This document shows, one piece after another, positions 39,780 to 57,829 of a stretch of DNA of 64,000 nt (positions are counted from its first letter, which is position 1; every line of letters starts with the position of its first letter). Source of the stretch: Papio anubis. Taxonomy: Eukaryota; Chordata; Mammalia; Primates; Cercopithecidae. The notes under the pieces were generated by a model. The model saw only the letters and a list, made by a program, of their open reading frames with translations. It was not told where the DNA came from and did no database searches. A program made the translations under genes and the position numbers. The DNA lies in assembly GCF_008728515.1 (NCBI RefSeq), contig NC_044995.1, forward strand, positions 42,385,576 to 42,449,575, read 5' to 3'.

Positions 39780-40401
39780 ATAATGTGTTGTTTCTCCAAA
39801 TTCTCAAAGTGTTGTCATATTGCTTCTTTTCTGTAGGGTAGAGACTTCACTAATAGAGTCATCTGCAGATGGGTCGAATGTGTCAATATAGTGCCTCCAG
39901 AAACCAAAAAAGCTTACTAAGCATTGTGCTATTTGTTGTTAGTAGCACAAATTGCAGCAATTTTCCTTTCACTTTAGAGGGAATATCTTGGCAAGCTCCA
40001 GACAACTAAACCCCGAGAAACTTCAGATGGTTAGCCTGAATGTTTGGGTCTCTTCCCCAGCAAACATCTTACTCACCTATGTCTTATGAAAGAACTCATA
40101 AAGGCATCAATAAGAGAGGACAAGTTGTGGGATGTAAAGACGACCATAGCTGGTGGATGCTGCTGTAAGCAACAGTGTAACTGATGTAACGCTGAGAAAA
40201 AGTTGCTCCTGGTTGTCCTTACAGTTTGAGAAAATGGCATTTCTAAGTCAGCTCACATTTATATCAAGTAAATTAATGAAAATCATTACGGGAAATCTGT
40301 GGATACTAGATAAGAATAATAGGACAATTTGCCAGAAACATAAAATGAGTAAACCTATTTGTACCCAATTGTAATGCCCCCAAGAAATGAGAAACAGATT
40401 T
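39780..40401. other. Unassigned intergenic sequence
   Basis: Not recognised as repeat. Short open frames (for example 40153-40374) lack any family resemblance. Confidence 0.4.
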
Positions 40402-40676
40402 TTATTTTTTCCTGACATAGTCTCGCTGTGGCCCAGGCAGAAATGCAGTGGCATGATCTCGACTCACTGCTACCTCTGCCTCCTGGGCTCAGGTGATCCT
40501 CTCAACCTCAGCCTGCTGAGTAGCACACTACTATACCTGGCTAATTTGTGTGTGTATTTTTTGTAGAGATGGAGTTTCAACTCATTGGCTGGGCTTGAAC
40601 TGGTAAGCTCAAGTGATCTGCCTGCCTTGTGCTCCCAAAGTGCTGGGATTCCAGACATGCACCACTGCACTGGCCT
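40402..40676 (-). mobile_element. Alu, old
   Basis: Diverged reverse Alu with several deletions. Confidence 0.85.
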
Positions 40677-40704
40677 AGAAAGATAAATTAAAAAAAAAAC
40701 AATT

Positions 40705-41008
40705 TGGCTGGGTGCAGTGGCTCACACTTGTAATACCAGCACTCTGGGAGGCCAAGGCAGGTGATCACTTGAGATCAGGAGTTCAAAACCAACCTGGCCA
40801 ACATGGTGAAACCTTGCCTCTACTAAAAATACAAAAAGGTAGCCAGGTGTGGTAGCATGTGCCTGTAATCCCAGCTATTTGGGAGGATGAGACACGAGAA
40901 ATCACTTGAACTCGGAAGGCAGAGGTTGCAGTTAGCTGAGATCACACCACTGTACTCCAGCCTGGGCAACACAGCAAGACTACGTCTCAAAAACAACAAA
41001 AAAAATTA
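40705..41008 (+). mobile_element. Alu
   Basis: Forward Alu, tail with (CAA) interruptions, just left of LTR12. Confidence 0.92.
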
Positions 41009-41044
41009 GAAAAACCATGGTTATAGTGTGATGTCTTAACATAC

Positions 41045-42253
41045 CGAGAGGTGACAATGTACCAGCAGCCCTCACTCTCAGTGCCTACTTGGCCTCGGCG
41101 TCCACTCTGAAAAAATTAGAAGTGCCTACTCGGCCTCGGCGTCCACTCTGGCGGCACTTGAGGAGCCCTTAAGCCCGCCACTGCACTGTGGGAGACCCTC
41201 TCTGGGCTGGCTGAGGCCGGAGCCAGCTCCCTCTGCTTGTGGGGAGGTGTGGAGGGAGAGGTGCAGGTGGGAACCAGGGCTGTGCGCAGTACTCATAGGC
41301 CAGTGCAAGTTCCCGCAGGCACGGGCTCTGCTGGCCCAGGGCAGTGAGGGGCTTAGCACCGAGGCCAGCAGCTGTGGTGGGTGCACCCAGTCCCCCAGCA
41401 GTGCCAGGCCGCTGGGCCTAAGCTGTCTCCCCGTGGGGCAGGGCTCGGGACTTACAGCCCGCCATGCCCCAACCACTCCATGGTGGGCTCCCGTGCAGCC
41501 CGAGCCTCCCTGACCAATGCCGACCGCTGCTCCACGGTGCTCGGTCCCATCAACCACCCAGGGGCTGAGGAGTATGGGTGCACGGCGCAGGACTGGCACC
41601 TGCCAGCTCCACCTGCAGCCCCAGCATGGGATCCACTAAGTGAAGCCAGCTAGGCTCCTGAGTCTAGTGGGGCCTTGGAGAACTTTTATGTCTAGCTAAA
41701 GGATTGTAAATGCACCAATCAACACTGTGTGTCTAGCTCAGGGATTGTAAACATACCAATGAGTACCCTGTCAAAACAGTCCAATCAGCTCTCTGTAAAG
41801 TGGACCAATCAGCAGGATGTGGGTGGGGTCAGATAAGGGAATAAAAGCAGGCTGCCTGAGCCAGCCAGCGGCAACCTGCTCAGGTCCCCTTCCACACTGG
41901 AAGCTTTGTTCTTACACTCTTTGCAATAAATCTTGCTGCCACTCACTCTTTGGGTCCACGCTGCCTTTATGAGCTGTAACACTCACCTTGAAGGTATGCA
42001 GCTTCACTCCTGAAGCCAGTGAGACCAGGAACCCACCAGGAAGAACGAACAACTCCAGACGTGCCACCTTTAAGAGCTGCCACACTCACCGCGAAGGTCT
42101 TCAGCTTCACTCCTGAAGCCAGCAAGGCCACGAACCCACCAGAAGGAAGAAACTGCGGACACACCATCTTTAAGAACTGTAACACTCACCATGAGGGTCT
42201 GTAGCTTCATTCTTGAAGTCAGTGAGACCAAGAACCCACCAATTCCGGACACA
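41045..42253 (+). mobile_element. Solo LTR12 (ERV9 LTR)
   Basis: Full-length LTR from CGAGAGGTGACA to CCGGACACA, with a perfect 4-bp target duplication ATAC (41041-41044 and 42254-42257). U3 holds CCAATCA boxes (41717, 41781, 41804). TATA-like AATAAAAGC is at 41840-41848 and AATAAA at 41925-41930. U5 carries three copies of the GAGCTGTAACACTCACC...CACCAG unit. It faces the ZNF177 finger exon in antisense. Confidence 0.92.
41840..41930 (+). promoter_or_regulatory. LTR12 core promoter and polyadenylation signal
   Basis: TATA-like AATAAAAG, an expected start about 30 bp on near 41870, and AATAAA at 41925. ERV9 LTRs are known promoters and enhancers; activity of this copy is inferred only. Confidence 0.55.
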
Positions 42254-42302
42254 ATACCACTCTCGATTATAGAGATCAGAAGACAAAGTTTGTAAATAGA
42301 TG

Positions 42303-42558
42303 ACTTTTTTTTTTTTTTTTTTTAAAGAGTTGGGGTCTCACACTCTTTTCCAGGCTGGAGTACAATGGTGCAAACATGGTTTATTGCATCCTCAACTTTT
42401 GGGCTCAAATGATCTTCCTGCCTCTGGCCTCCAGAATAGCTGAGGCTACAGGTGTGCAGCCGGTACCCAGCTAATTATTCATTTTTTTGGTAGAGATGGG
42501 GTCTGTGTTGCCTAGGCTGATTTTAAGCTCCTAGGTTTAAGCGATCCTTCTGCCTTAG
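42303..42558 (-). mobile_element. Old Alu (AluJ-like)
   Basis: Diverged reverse Alu with a long T-tract. Confidence 0.8.
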
Positions 42559-43365
42559 AAAACACAGATATAACAGTTGGGACTGAAATCAGCTGAAAGA
42601 GGAACTTCCCACAAGAGTGGTTTAAACCACATGGCAGTTAATTTTTCTCTTGTAATATGAAACCCAGAGATAAGCAATACAGGATTAGTGCAACTAGATA
42701 ATATTGCATCTCTCCTGTTGTTTCATTTAGTATCTTTTCTCTGGCCTCCTCTTGGTGTATATATTTTCTAGGAAATAAGGGATAAGACAGAGGGCAAATA
42801 GTTAAGAAAAAAAACGCCAGATGAGATATTCCCATTTCCATGAGCTTCCTCAGAAGCTGTATCCAGTGACTTCTGCCTACTTTGCATGGGCTAGGGATGT
42901 GGACACATTTGTAAGGAAAGCTGTAAGGAAAGCTGGGTGAAAACTGTCCACATTGCCAGCTTGAACTAAATAGTAAATTTTATTACTTAAAGAAGGGAGG
43001 AATGGATATTGAGACAGCAACTAGTTCTGTCTGCCTCAGTACATCAGTGTCCAGCAATTATGTTCAAATCTATATCACAAAGAATCTACATATTGAAGAC
43101 CATGTATTCTGTTCACAATGGAATTAAACTGGAAAGATAACTATAAGATCTACATAATATAAGTTGTGAAACATATAAGAATGAAATACTCACTGACAAA
43201 AACAATCAGCACTGTAACATTTATAAGGTTTGTCCCAGTGTAACAGCCAGCCAGAGTTGGGCCAGAAGGCTGTTTCCATGTGGCCATAACAGGGCTTCTC
43301 TGCAATGTATGTTCTAAAGTGAGAAAGGAGGCATCAGGGGCAACAAACACTTTCCTGTCATCATT
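42559..43365 (-). other. ZNF177: ZNF177 3' UTR and flank
   Basis: No repeat recognised. It holds the candidate polyadenylation signal at 42978. Confidence 0.5.
42978..42983 (-). terminator. Candidate ZNF177 polyadenylation signal
   Basis: AATAAA on the minus strand about 380 bp past the ZNF177 stop, in sequence without a recognised repeat. Position fits a short 3' UTR; unproven. Confidence 0.4.
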
Positions 43366-46833
<3,468 letters not shown>

Positions 46834-46886
46834 TCTTCCTCCTGTAGGTTTCCTTCCTGGCTGGGCAGAGTCCTAAGCAGGCAGAG

Positions 46887-47870
46887 CTAGAGGAGAAAAC
46901 AGAAGCCATTAGAGTCTAGGCCTGCTAGATATTCAACACTAGCAGGCTCGGAAGCTTCTTCATACTGAAGAGTATACACACACATAGAGTTTGGTTACAA
47001 TTTGTCTCCTTATCCAAGAACACAGTATATCCTCAAATTAGAAATATAGTATGCATTTTTCATTTTTTCTTATTGGACTTTTTTCTAGCCTGAACCACTA
47101 AAAAGGCTTATGACTGCTAACAGCTCAGGAGGAATGAGCCTCTAAAGTGCAAAACTCTCTCTGAATACCATTTACCTGTGACAGAAACCAGGACTCACTG
47201 GGGAAATAGCTGAGTCTGGTATAGAATAAGAAATCTTCAAGATGAGTTTGGAATATCTTATATCGCACCTCACTTTCCTCATTGTTAGAATAGCAGAGAC
47301 TTCATAGGGTTGGGCTGAGTTAATATCCCTAAATTACTTACAATAATAAGGAGTAACTCCTAAGGACCATAAAGGTGAGCATATTTGCATTTCATAATAA
47401 AAGGGTGACATTCCAGAACAACATTTAGTACACTTAGCTGTGTATGTGAAGTCATCAAAACCTGCTGCAAATCTTCCAGGACTCTGTCTTCTTAACTCAG
47501 TAGCCTACCTTCAAGGCCCAGTTTGCCTGCCCGATTTTACTCTTTAAACTTTTTTGTTGTAAACGAAGACAAATATGCACCAATCTAGGCCTACATAGGG
47601 TTAGGATCATGAATATCACTGTCTTACACCTTCTATCGTGTCCCATTTAAAGTATTCAGGGGCAATAAACATGCATGGAGCTGACATCTATGGTGACAAT
47701 GCCTTCTGGAATCTCTTCTGAAGCATCTGCTTGAGGTTGTTTTTGAGTTAACTCATCTTTTTTAGTAAGTAGAAGGAATACACTCTAAAATAATATAAAT
47801 AGTATAAAAATAATATAAACCAGTAATGTGGTCACTTATTACTATTATCCGTTATTATGTACTGTATATA
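46887..47870 (-). other. ZNF177 first-intron sequence, no feature recognised
   Basis: AT-rich; includes an alternating TACTGTATATAATCTGTACT tract near 47860-47900. No exon could be supported. Confidence 0.5.
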
Positions 47871-47899
47871 ATCTGTACTGTACATAATCATATGTACTA

Positions 47900-48082
47900 T
47901 GGTTACATGACTGATAGTGCAGGTTTAAACCACGACATGTGAGTAATGTGCTTTACAATGTTACATTGGCTATGTCACTAGGTGATTGGAATATTTTAAG
48001 CACCATTATGAGACCACTGTCACATATGTGGTCCATCGCTGACCAAAATGTCTTTATGCAGTGCATGACTGTACTACCAACC
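47900..48082 (+). mobile_element. DNA transposon fragment (Tigger/pogo-like)
   Basis: Ends with TGACCAAAATGTCTTTATGC then AGTGCATGACTGTA, a terminal inverted-repeat end typical of this group; preceded by ACATATGTGGTCCATCGC. Confidence 0.5.
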
Positions 48083-48727
48083 AAGAATGTTTTACCTGCC
48101 AAAAATGGCCTTCAGAAATGAAGGGACAAAAACTTCCTTGGACAAACAAAAGATGAGGGGCTTCATGAGTAATGGAGCTGATTTATAGGAAATAGTAAAT
48201 TCTTCAGCTTAAAAGAAAGGACACTTGGTAACATGAAAACATATAAAATTATAAAACCCACTGGGATAAAGGTAATTATACACTCAATCCAGATTACCCT
48301 AATACTGTAACAGTAGTATCTAAATAACTTATAACTCTAGTATAAAAGATTAAAATATTAAAAAGTTATAATTTGTTAATACACAATATAGAAAGATGTA
48401 AATTGTGACATCAAAAACATAAAATGTGGGAAATGGAAGTAAGAGTATAAATTGTATGCAATCAAAGCTAAGCTGTTAACAGCTTAAAACAGACTATTGA
48501 AACTACAGGATGTTTTAAGCTTCATAGTAGCCACAAAGCAAGAACCTATACTATGGAGAAAAGAGAAAGGAATCAAAGCATATCACTACAGAAAGTCATC
48601 AAATCACAAAGGAAGACAGGAAGGGAGGAAGAAAGGAACATAACATCTGTACAACAGCCACAAAAGAATGAATAAAACGGCAACAGTAAGTACTTACTTA
48701 TCAATAATTACTTTAAATATAAATGTA

Positions 48728-48976
48728 CTCAGGAGGCTGAGGCGGGAGGATCACTTGAGAGCAGGCAGGAGTTTGAGACCAGCCTAGGCAACATAGCAAG
48801 ACCACATCTCTATAGAAAATAATTTAAAAAAATTATCTGGGTGCAGTGGCATCTGCCTGTAGTTCCAGCTATTTGGTAGGCTAGGGTGGGAGGATTGCTT
48901 GAACTTGGGAGTGGTCGGAGTATGATCATGCCACTGCACTCCTCCTGGGTGACAGAAATCCTATCTCCTTAAAGCA
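48728..48976 (+). mobile_element. Alu, 5' truncated, old
   Basis: Forward Alu starting within the left arm (TCAGGAGGCTGAGGCGGGAG). Confidence 0.8.
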
Positions 48977-49483
48977 AACAAAAAAGTAAATGGATTAAAT
49001 TCTCTAGTCAAAATATATAGTAGCTGACTGGATTAAAAAAGAAAGACCTAAGGTATATGCTGCCTACAAGAAACTCACTATAGCTTTAAGAATGCATGTA
49101 TCCTGAAAGTAAAAAGATGGGAAAAGACATTCCACGTAAATGGGAACCAAAGAGAGCAAGGGTGAGTAGGAAAGATCTTATACAGCTTAATGTTACACCT
49201 CAAGTTACTAGAAAAAGCAGCAGCTAAGCCCAAAGTCAGCAGAAGGAAACAAGAAGAAACTAAGCCCAAAGCCAGTAGAAGGAAGGAAATTAATAATAAA
49301 GATCATAGCAGAAATAAATGAGAAAGAGATAAGACAACAGAAAAGATCGATGAAACTGAAAGTTGGTTGTATGAAAAGATAAACCAACAAAAACCTTTAG
49401 CCAGACTACCTAAGATTAAAATAGACAAGACTGAAGTAAAATTAGAAATGAAAGAGAAGGCATTACAACTGGTAACTACAGTG

Positions 49484-49784
49484 CCAGGCGCGGTGGCTCA
49501 CGCCTGTAATCCCAGCACTTTGGGAGGCCGAGGCGGGCGGATCACGAGGTCAGGAGATCCAGACCATCCTGGCTAACCCGGTGAAACCCCGTCTCTACTA
49601 AAAAATACAAAAAACTAGCCGGGCGAGGTGGCGGGCACCTGTACTCCCAGCTACTCAGGAGGCTGAGGCGGGAGAATGGCGTGAACCCGGGAGGCGGAGC
49701 TTGCAGTGAGCTGAGATCTGGCCACTGCACTCCAGGCTGGGCGACAGAGCAAGACTTCTGTCTCAAGAAAAAAAAAAAAAAATC
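49484..49784 (+). mobile_element. Young Alu, AluYRa-like
   Basis: GGGCGAGGTGGCGGGCACC and GAGATCTGGCCACTGC diagnostics. Target duplication CAACTGGTAACTACAG on both sides. Confidence 0.94.
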
Positions 49785-50746
49785 AACTGGTAACTACAGA
49801 AATACAAAGGATTGTGAGACTATAATGAAACATTATATGCCAAAAAATTGGATAATCTAGAATAAATGGATAAATTCCTAAAAACACATAACCTGCTAAG
49901 ACTGAATCATAAATAGAAAACCTGACAAGATCAATAAGAGTACAGAGATTAAATCAGTGAGGAAAAATCTTCCATCAGAGAAAAGCCCAGGACTTGGTGG
50001 CTTCACTGTTGAATTCTACCAAACATTTAAAGAATAATCCTTCTCAAACTTTTCCAAAAAAATGGAAGAAGAGCCCAACCAAGCTCTTCATTAAACTCAT
50101 TTTATGAGGTCAGCATTACACTGATACCAAAGCCAGAAAAAAACACTGTCTAACAGCAAAAAACTACAAGCCAATATCCCTACTGAAAATAGATGCAAAA
50201 CTCCTCAATAAAATACTAGCAAACCATATTCAACAGTACATTAAAAGGATCATACACCATGATCAAGTGGGATTTATCCCAGAAATACAAGGATAGTTCA
50301 AGATACGCAAAATCAATGTGATACGCCATACTAACAGAATGAAGGATAAAAACTATATGATCATTAGAATAGATGCAGAAAAAGCACTTGGTAAAACTCA
50401 GCATTCTTCTGTGATAAAAACCCTCAACAAATTAGTTATAGAAGGAATGCACTTCAATACCAGTAAAGGCCATAGGTGACAAAGCCACAGCTTACAGTCA
50501 ATTATAAAAAATTGGAGGCTTTTCCTCTAAGATTGGGAACAAGATGCCCATCCTCGCCACTTCCAGTCAACATACGACTGGAAGTTCTAGGCAGAACAAT
50601 TATGCAAGAAAACAAAAGGCATCTACATTGGAAAAGAAGTAAAATTATCTGTTTGTAGATGACATGATAGTTTGATGTAGTTTCAGTTCATTATTTTTGC
50701 CTTTCTTGCCTGTCCTTTCGGTGTCAACTCCTTTAAAAAAACCAGT

Positions 50747-50920
50747 CAAGACCAGCCTGACCAACATGGTGAAACCCCGCCTCTACTAAAATGCAAAAAT
50801 TAGCCAGGTGTGGTGGCGGGTGCCTGTAATCCCAGCTACTCGGGAGGGTGAGGCAGGAGAATCACTTGAACCTTGAACCTGGGAGACAGAGCGAGACTCT
50901 CTCAAAAAAAAAAAAAAAAA
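50747..50920 (+). mobile_element. Alu, truncated and internally deleted
   Basis: Starts CAAGACCAGCCTGACC. CTTGAACCTTGAACCTGGGA joins directly to GACAGAGCGAGAC, so most of the right arm is missing. Confidence 0.85.
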
Positions 50921-52615
50921 CTGAATTATGAAAGGAAGCAAGGGAGAAAACGGATGTAGTAAGAATGGCAAAATGGTGACAATCATGGAAGCTGGGTGGT
51001 AGGTACATAGTAGCTTCATCATAGCACTCTATTCCTGGGTATGACTGAAAATCCACGGTGAAAAGTTTTTTAAAAAGAAAGTAAAATTTCCATATGAAAA
51101 CATGAAGCAAGGAACTGTACCTGTCAGGCATAATAGAAAGAAAATCTCTCTTGAGGATTTGTATATACAAGTGCTCTCTTTTAGGTTTCAGTCCAAATTC
51201 ATTTGTGTAGTTCAAACAACCTCAAGAGAATAATTTCACTTTAAGAGGGTCCTAAGTGGCATTGTCCCCAAGCAACTAGTGCAAGCAAATGGACCTATCT
51301 CTGGAAAATCAACTTTAAGTCAGGTCTTGAGAAAAAAATCTTATATGCAAAGTTCTAAGTAAACTGAGGCAGGCACAGTTTAAGAAACAAACACAAATAC
51401 GCAATGTACCATGTGTAAGACACAACTAAAACACAGCTATCAGGTGGAAAAGCCTAACACTTCAGATATTATCCTTTTAGACATACTTTAAAAAATATAA
51501 AAGCTTAAAGAAATTAACAAAAATTTGGATGTGGAATAAGATACTATAAAATGGTTAATTAGTTTAAAAAGCAATTTTTAGAAATGAAAAATAAACCCAC
51601 TGAAATGAGAAATTCAATGCCAGTATTAACTACTAGATTAGAATTTTGATAGCACTATTAGATGAAAACCTAGCAATTTTCTTGAAGTAGTGAAACACAC
51701 TAACCTTTGGGTACTGGAAGTATTATAAGCCCCAAGCTGAATACATAAAAAGAAATCCACATCTAATTTCATTATAGATTTTTCTTCCTTGGTATTTGAT
51801 TTTTTTCCATAATTTCCAAAGCAGCCAGGGGAAAAACACACGTCACCTATAAAAGGAAAAACAGACTGATAGTTGATGTCTCAACAGCAACAATGGACAT
51901 CAGAAGAAAGCAGGACTATGTCTTCAGTGTGCTGAGAAAAAAATGACTTATCAACCTAGAATGCTAGACAGTTAAACTATCTAGCTGCTCTTTATAGGAA
52001 ATACAAAGATAACCAGTTTAAGCAATGAAAACAAACCAGTCAGCCAAATCCAAATATTATGTGGGACATTTTAAGAACAAATAACTTTATTTTTTCAATA
52101 ATTATCAGTGGATTAAAAAAATGAAAAGGGAGGAGGAAGAGAACAGACACAACAGAAACTTAAGGGGTATAAAATAAAAAAAATGGAGACCCTGTTAAGC
52201 TTCTCATTTGAACAAACCAAACGTAAAAAGATATTTTGTAGCCAATCAGGGAACATCAGACTTTGTTAGTTGGGATAATGGAGTAGTGGTGATGAACCAA
52301 GTAGAGATGCACAGTTAGTAATTTACTGAAGAAATGACAGGATGTCTGGAATTTGCTTTAAAAACAAATCTGGGGGAAAAAAACAGCATTATCCAATACT
52401 ATTTATTTGCAGTAACTGCTAATACAGCAACCACTAATCATGTATGGACAGCTACTGAACACTTGAAATGAGGTTAGTGTTAAACTTTAAGCATTTAAAC
52501 TTCAATAGCCACACGAGGCTAGTGGCTACTGTATTGGACAGCTAAGGGCTAGATGATGCAAGATGAGCAAAATATTGGTAACTGTCAAAGCTGGGTGTTA
52601 AGGACGTGAGAATTC
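50921..52615. other. ZNF177 intron, AT-rich, probable old L1 pieces
   Basis: 51860-51965 (AACAGCAACAATGGACATCAG) looks like an L1M fragment. The rest is unassigned; no exon supported. Confidence 0.4.
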
Positions 52616-52618
52616 ATT

Positions 52619-53297
52619 ATACAGTCAGCCCGCTACACGACCACAGATCAAAAATATGTGGAAAAAAGATGAATGCTTGTGTCTGTACCAAACATGCAGA
52701 CTTTCCCCCTTGCTATTATTCCTTAAACAACACAGCATAACTATTTATGGTCCAGCACAGTGGCTCACACCAGTAATCCCAGCACTTTGGGAAGCTGAGG
52801 CAGGAGGATGCCTTGAAGTCAGGAGTTCAAGACTAGCCTGGGCAATAAAGCAGAACCCTGTCTCTACAAAATATATATATTTATATATATATATATTTTT
52901 TTCTTAAAGTTATCCAGGTGTGGTGGTGCATGCCTGTGGTCCCAGCCACTTGGGAGGCTAAGGTGGGAGGATTACCTGAGTCCAGGAGTTTCATGCTGCA
53001 GTGAGCTATGATCACAACACTGCACTCCAGCCTGAGCAACAGAATGAGACTCCATCTCTTAAAAAAAACCAAAAGACCAACCAACCACTTACATAACACT
53101 TATTGTACTAGGTACTATAAGTAATCTGGGGATGACTTAAAGTAAATGGGAGGGAAAACATAGCATTTATGGGAGGATGTGTATAGGTTATATGCAAATA
53201 AAATGCGATTTTATATAAGGAATTTGTGACTGTGGAGTTTGGAAGCCCTGTGGGGGTCCAGGAACCAGTCCCCCATGGATACGAGAGACACCTGTAC
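52619..53297 (+). mobile_element. MER2/Tigger-like DNA transposon split by an Alu
   Basis: Left end ACAGTCAGCCCGCTACACG and right end TCCCCCATGGATACGAGAGA then CACCTGTAC are matching inverted termini. TTATATGCAAATAAAATGCG is an internal match. Confidence 0.65.
52750..53075 (+). mobile_element. Alu with (TA)n middle
   Basis: Forward Alu whose central A-rich linker has become a run of ATATATATTTATATAT at about 52868-52895. Confidence 0.9.
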
Positions 53298-54007
53298 TAT
53301 TCTACTTCTGTGGAGAATTAAAAATTTTCATGATTAAAAGCTTAAAAAATATACAAGGAGAGTTATATAAAGGCATTTTAAAATAAAGACTTGAGACAAC
53401 GTACCCATCAAAAAAGACCATCACAGAAGTAAATTAAAAGTACTTCAGGAGATAGGAATTGGAAGACCCAAAATGTTAAGTAGAATGAACACAGGTAAAA
53501 TGGATAAAATTAAGGAAACCTTTATTATATAAAATGATAATAATATCCAATTTGTGAGATGGAAAAATAAGCTCAATCCTAATACTAAATAATACATAAA
53601 TTGGGAAGGAGGCTGTATGTTCCTTGTATTCTTCCACTGGGGACTCACAATATTGATTAGCTTTAGACTGTAAGTATGCATGATAAAATAGGGTAAAAAT
53701 TCAAAGGATGGACATAGTGAGTTTAACTCACAGTCTAGAAGAGAAAATGGAATTAGGTTTTAAAAAAAAAAAAAACCCTCAATTCCAAAGGTAAGAAAAA
53801 TAAGGGAAATGAAACAAAAAAATAGGTCAAATGAAAAGCACAATGTAGTAAGATGGTAGAAAATGTCTGACTTTATCAGTAAGTGTACAAATGGGCTAAA
53901 TTCTGCAGTTTAAAAAGACTGTCCTGGTAGATTAAGATAAACTCCAGCTCTATGTTATTTCATTAGATGCACTAAAACCCACAACACCACATAAAAACTG
54001 AGTCTCG
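53298..54007. other. ZNF177 intron, no feature recognised
   Basis: A-rich, weakly L1-like composition; nothing firm. Confidence 0.4.
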
Positions 54008-54290
54008 CTGAGGTGGAGTGGATCACATGAAGTCAGGAGTTTGAGACCAGCCTGACCAACATGGAGAAATCCCGTCACTGCCAAAAAAAAAAAAAATACA
54101 AAATTTGCCAGGCTTGGTGGTGTATGCCTGTAATACCAGCTACTCGGGAGGCTGAGGCAGGAGAATCACTTGAACCCGGGAGGTGGAGGTTGCGGGAGCT
54201 GAGATTGCACCACTGCACTCCAGCCTGGGCAACAAGAGCGAAACTCCATCTCAAAAAAGAAAAAAACAAAACAAAACAAAACAAAACTGA
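54008..54290 (+). mobile_element. Alu, 5' truncated, with (CAAAA)n tail
   Basis: Forward Alu ending in five AAAAC units. Flank AACTGAGTCTC occurs before (53997) and after (54286). Confidence 0.9.
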
Positions 54291-54682
54291 GTCTCAAAAA
54301 TAAGAAAGATATATCAGGTGAATATTAACCAAAATAAAGTTTGCTAAATTAATTTTATACATTTTAAGATAGCACTATTAGAGGTAATGATATGAGGATG
54401 TAAAGTACCAATTAGGAAGATATAAAATTCTAGTCTCATAAAACTCATAAAGCAGAAGCTAGTACAATTAAAGAAGAAATAACACAAATCATCAACACTT
54501 TAAGACTTTCAAACACTGCTTAGCGATAGATCATATGAAAAAAGGATATGAAGATTTGAACAATACAGTAAGTATGTTTAATCTAGCACACTGAGGGATA
54601 CGACTGAATGTATTGAGTATACCAGACATTCTTTTGAAGCGCAAATGAAGTGTTTATAAAAACTGACCATACTGTATGGTAA

Positions 54683-55078
<396 letters not shown>

Positions 55079-55489
55079 ATGCCCACAAAAATTAAAAATT
55101 AAAAAAATTAGAAAAAGATTTGGTATACAGACACGTTCTCTGACATGTCTTAATTACAATGTAATTAAGTTGTAAGTTAATTACAAGAGATTACGTTGCA
55201 CTATATGAAATGGCTGTTTTGGTAGTTTAAAACTGTGGTTGAATGTTAGTGGTTTCATATTTTTCAGGCAAATAGAAAAAAGTAACACATTTGGAATTAA
55301 GAACACATCACACTTCCAAAGAACTTATGGTTTTATAAAAGAATTGAATTAGAAAATACATAATACTATGGTTATTGATTAGTTCTAAGTACCACAACTT
55401 GTAGAATGTACCTAAACTGGTCCATAGGAAAAAAATAAGCTTTACATGTTTATATTAGAAAAGAAGTGAAGTTAAAAATTAACTTAAGT

Positions 55490-55880
55490 GGTTGGAGCAG
55501 GAATAGCAAAAAATACTATGATGAACTAGAAAACAACAGTATCACTCAGGCGACAAACTGGTTCTTTGAAAGCTACTAGGAAAAAAATCAGGCAAAACTC
55601 TTCAAAGAAAAAGAGAGAAAAACACAACTATAGATGTTGCAGAGATTAAACAAGACATGAATAACCTTAATCAAATTCAAAACTTTCAGGAAATAAATTG
55701 ATTCCTACAGAAATATAACTTACCAAAACTGACTATGTAGAAATTACAATAAAAAGAACTAGCTGGTGATGGTTGAGTAACACTGTGAATGCAATTAATG
55801 CCACTAACTTGTACATTTAAAAATGATTAAAATGCCAAATTTGGCTTTAGATATTTTACCACAATTTAAAAAACGTAAAA
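55490..55880 (+). mobile_element. Old L1 3' end (L1M type)
   Basis: CGACAAACTGGTTCTTTGAA in ORF2 and a terminal block ending CATTTAAAAATGATTAAAAT then TTTACCACAATTTAAA. Confidence 0.6.
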
Positions 55881-56062
55881 GAAAGAAGATTCTAGACTGA
55901 TGCTGTCAGCAAGGCGCTAGGTCTTCCCAGCTTAACTCACTGCCCAGACATTCTTCTTTTAAAATAGAAAACAAAACTGGATTATTTAGGTATTCACCAA
56001 AAAACACCATGCTCAAAGGCTTTATCAGTCAGTTATGCCACTCAAAGAAGAAAGAATTCTAG

Positions 56063-57356
<1,294 letters not shown>

Positions 57357-57829
57357 CAGCTGAATTTTTAAAACACAATTCAAAGATGGGCAAAATGATC
57401 TGAATGAACATTTTTCTAAAGATAAAAAGGTCAACTGCACATGAAAAGATGCTAAACATCATTAGTCACCAGGGACATGCAAATCAAAACCACATTAAGA
57501 TACCACTTCACACACTAAGGTGAGTGTAATTAAAAAGACAAGTGTTGAGGATGTGGAGAAATTCTTGTTTTTTGTGGAGGCGAGTGAAGTGGTGCTGCCA
57601 CATTGGAAAACAGCCTGGCATTTCACCAGAAGATTAAACATAAAAGTTCGTCTCATGAACAAGCCATTCCACTCCTAGGTATATACCCAAAAGAAATATT
57701 CACAGCAGCAGTATTCATAATAGCCAAAAAGGAGAAACAACCCAAATGTCTATCAATTGATGAATGGATAAATGAAAATGCGGTGTATCCATACAATGGA
57801 CTACCATTTGACAACAGAAAGGAATGAAG

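Larger units (their letters stand above)
48430..50690 (+). mobile_element. Old L1 ORF2 (L1M type), forward
   Basis: ORF2 landmarks in order: TGCCTACAAGAAACTCACT (49060), CCATCAGAGAAAAGCCCAGG (49973), CATGATCAAGTGGGATTTAT (50259) and a reverse-transcriptase FVDDM-type codon string near 50655. Antisense to ZNF177, inside its first intron, split by two Alus. Confidence 0.75.

Noticed and set aside
41126..41653. Open frames of 157, 88 and 90 codons
   Set aside because: All lie in GC-rich LTR12 U3 sequence.
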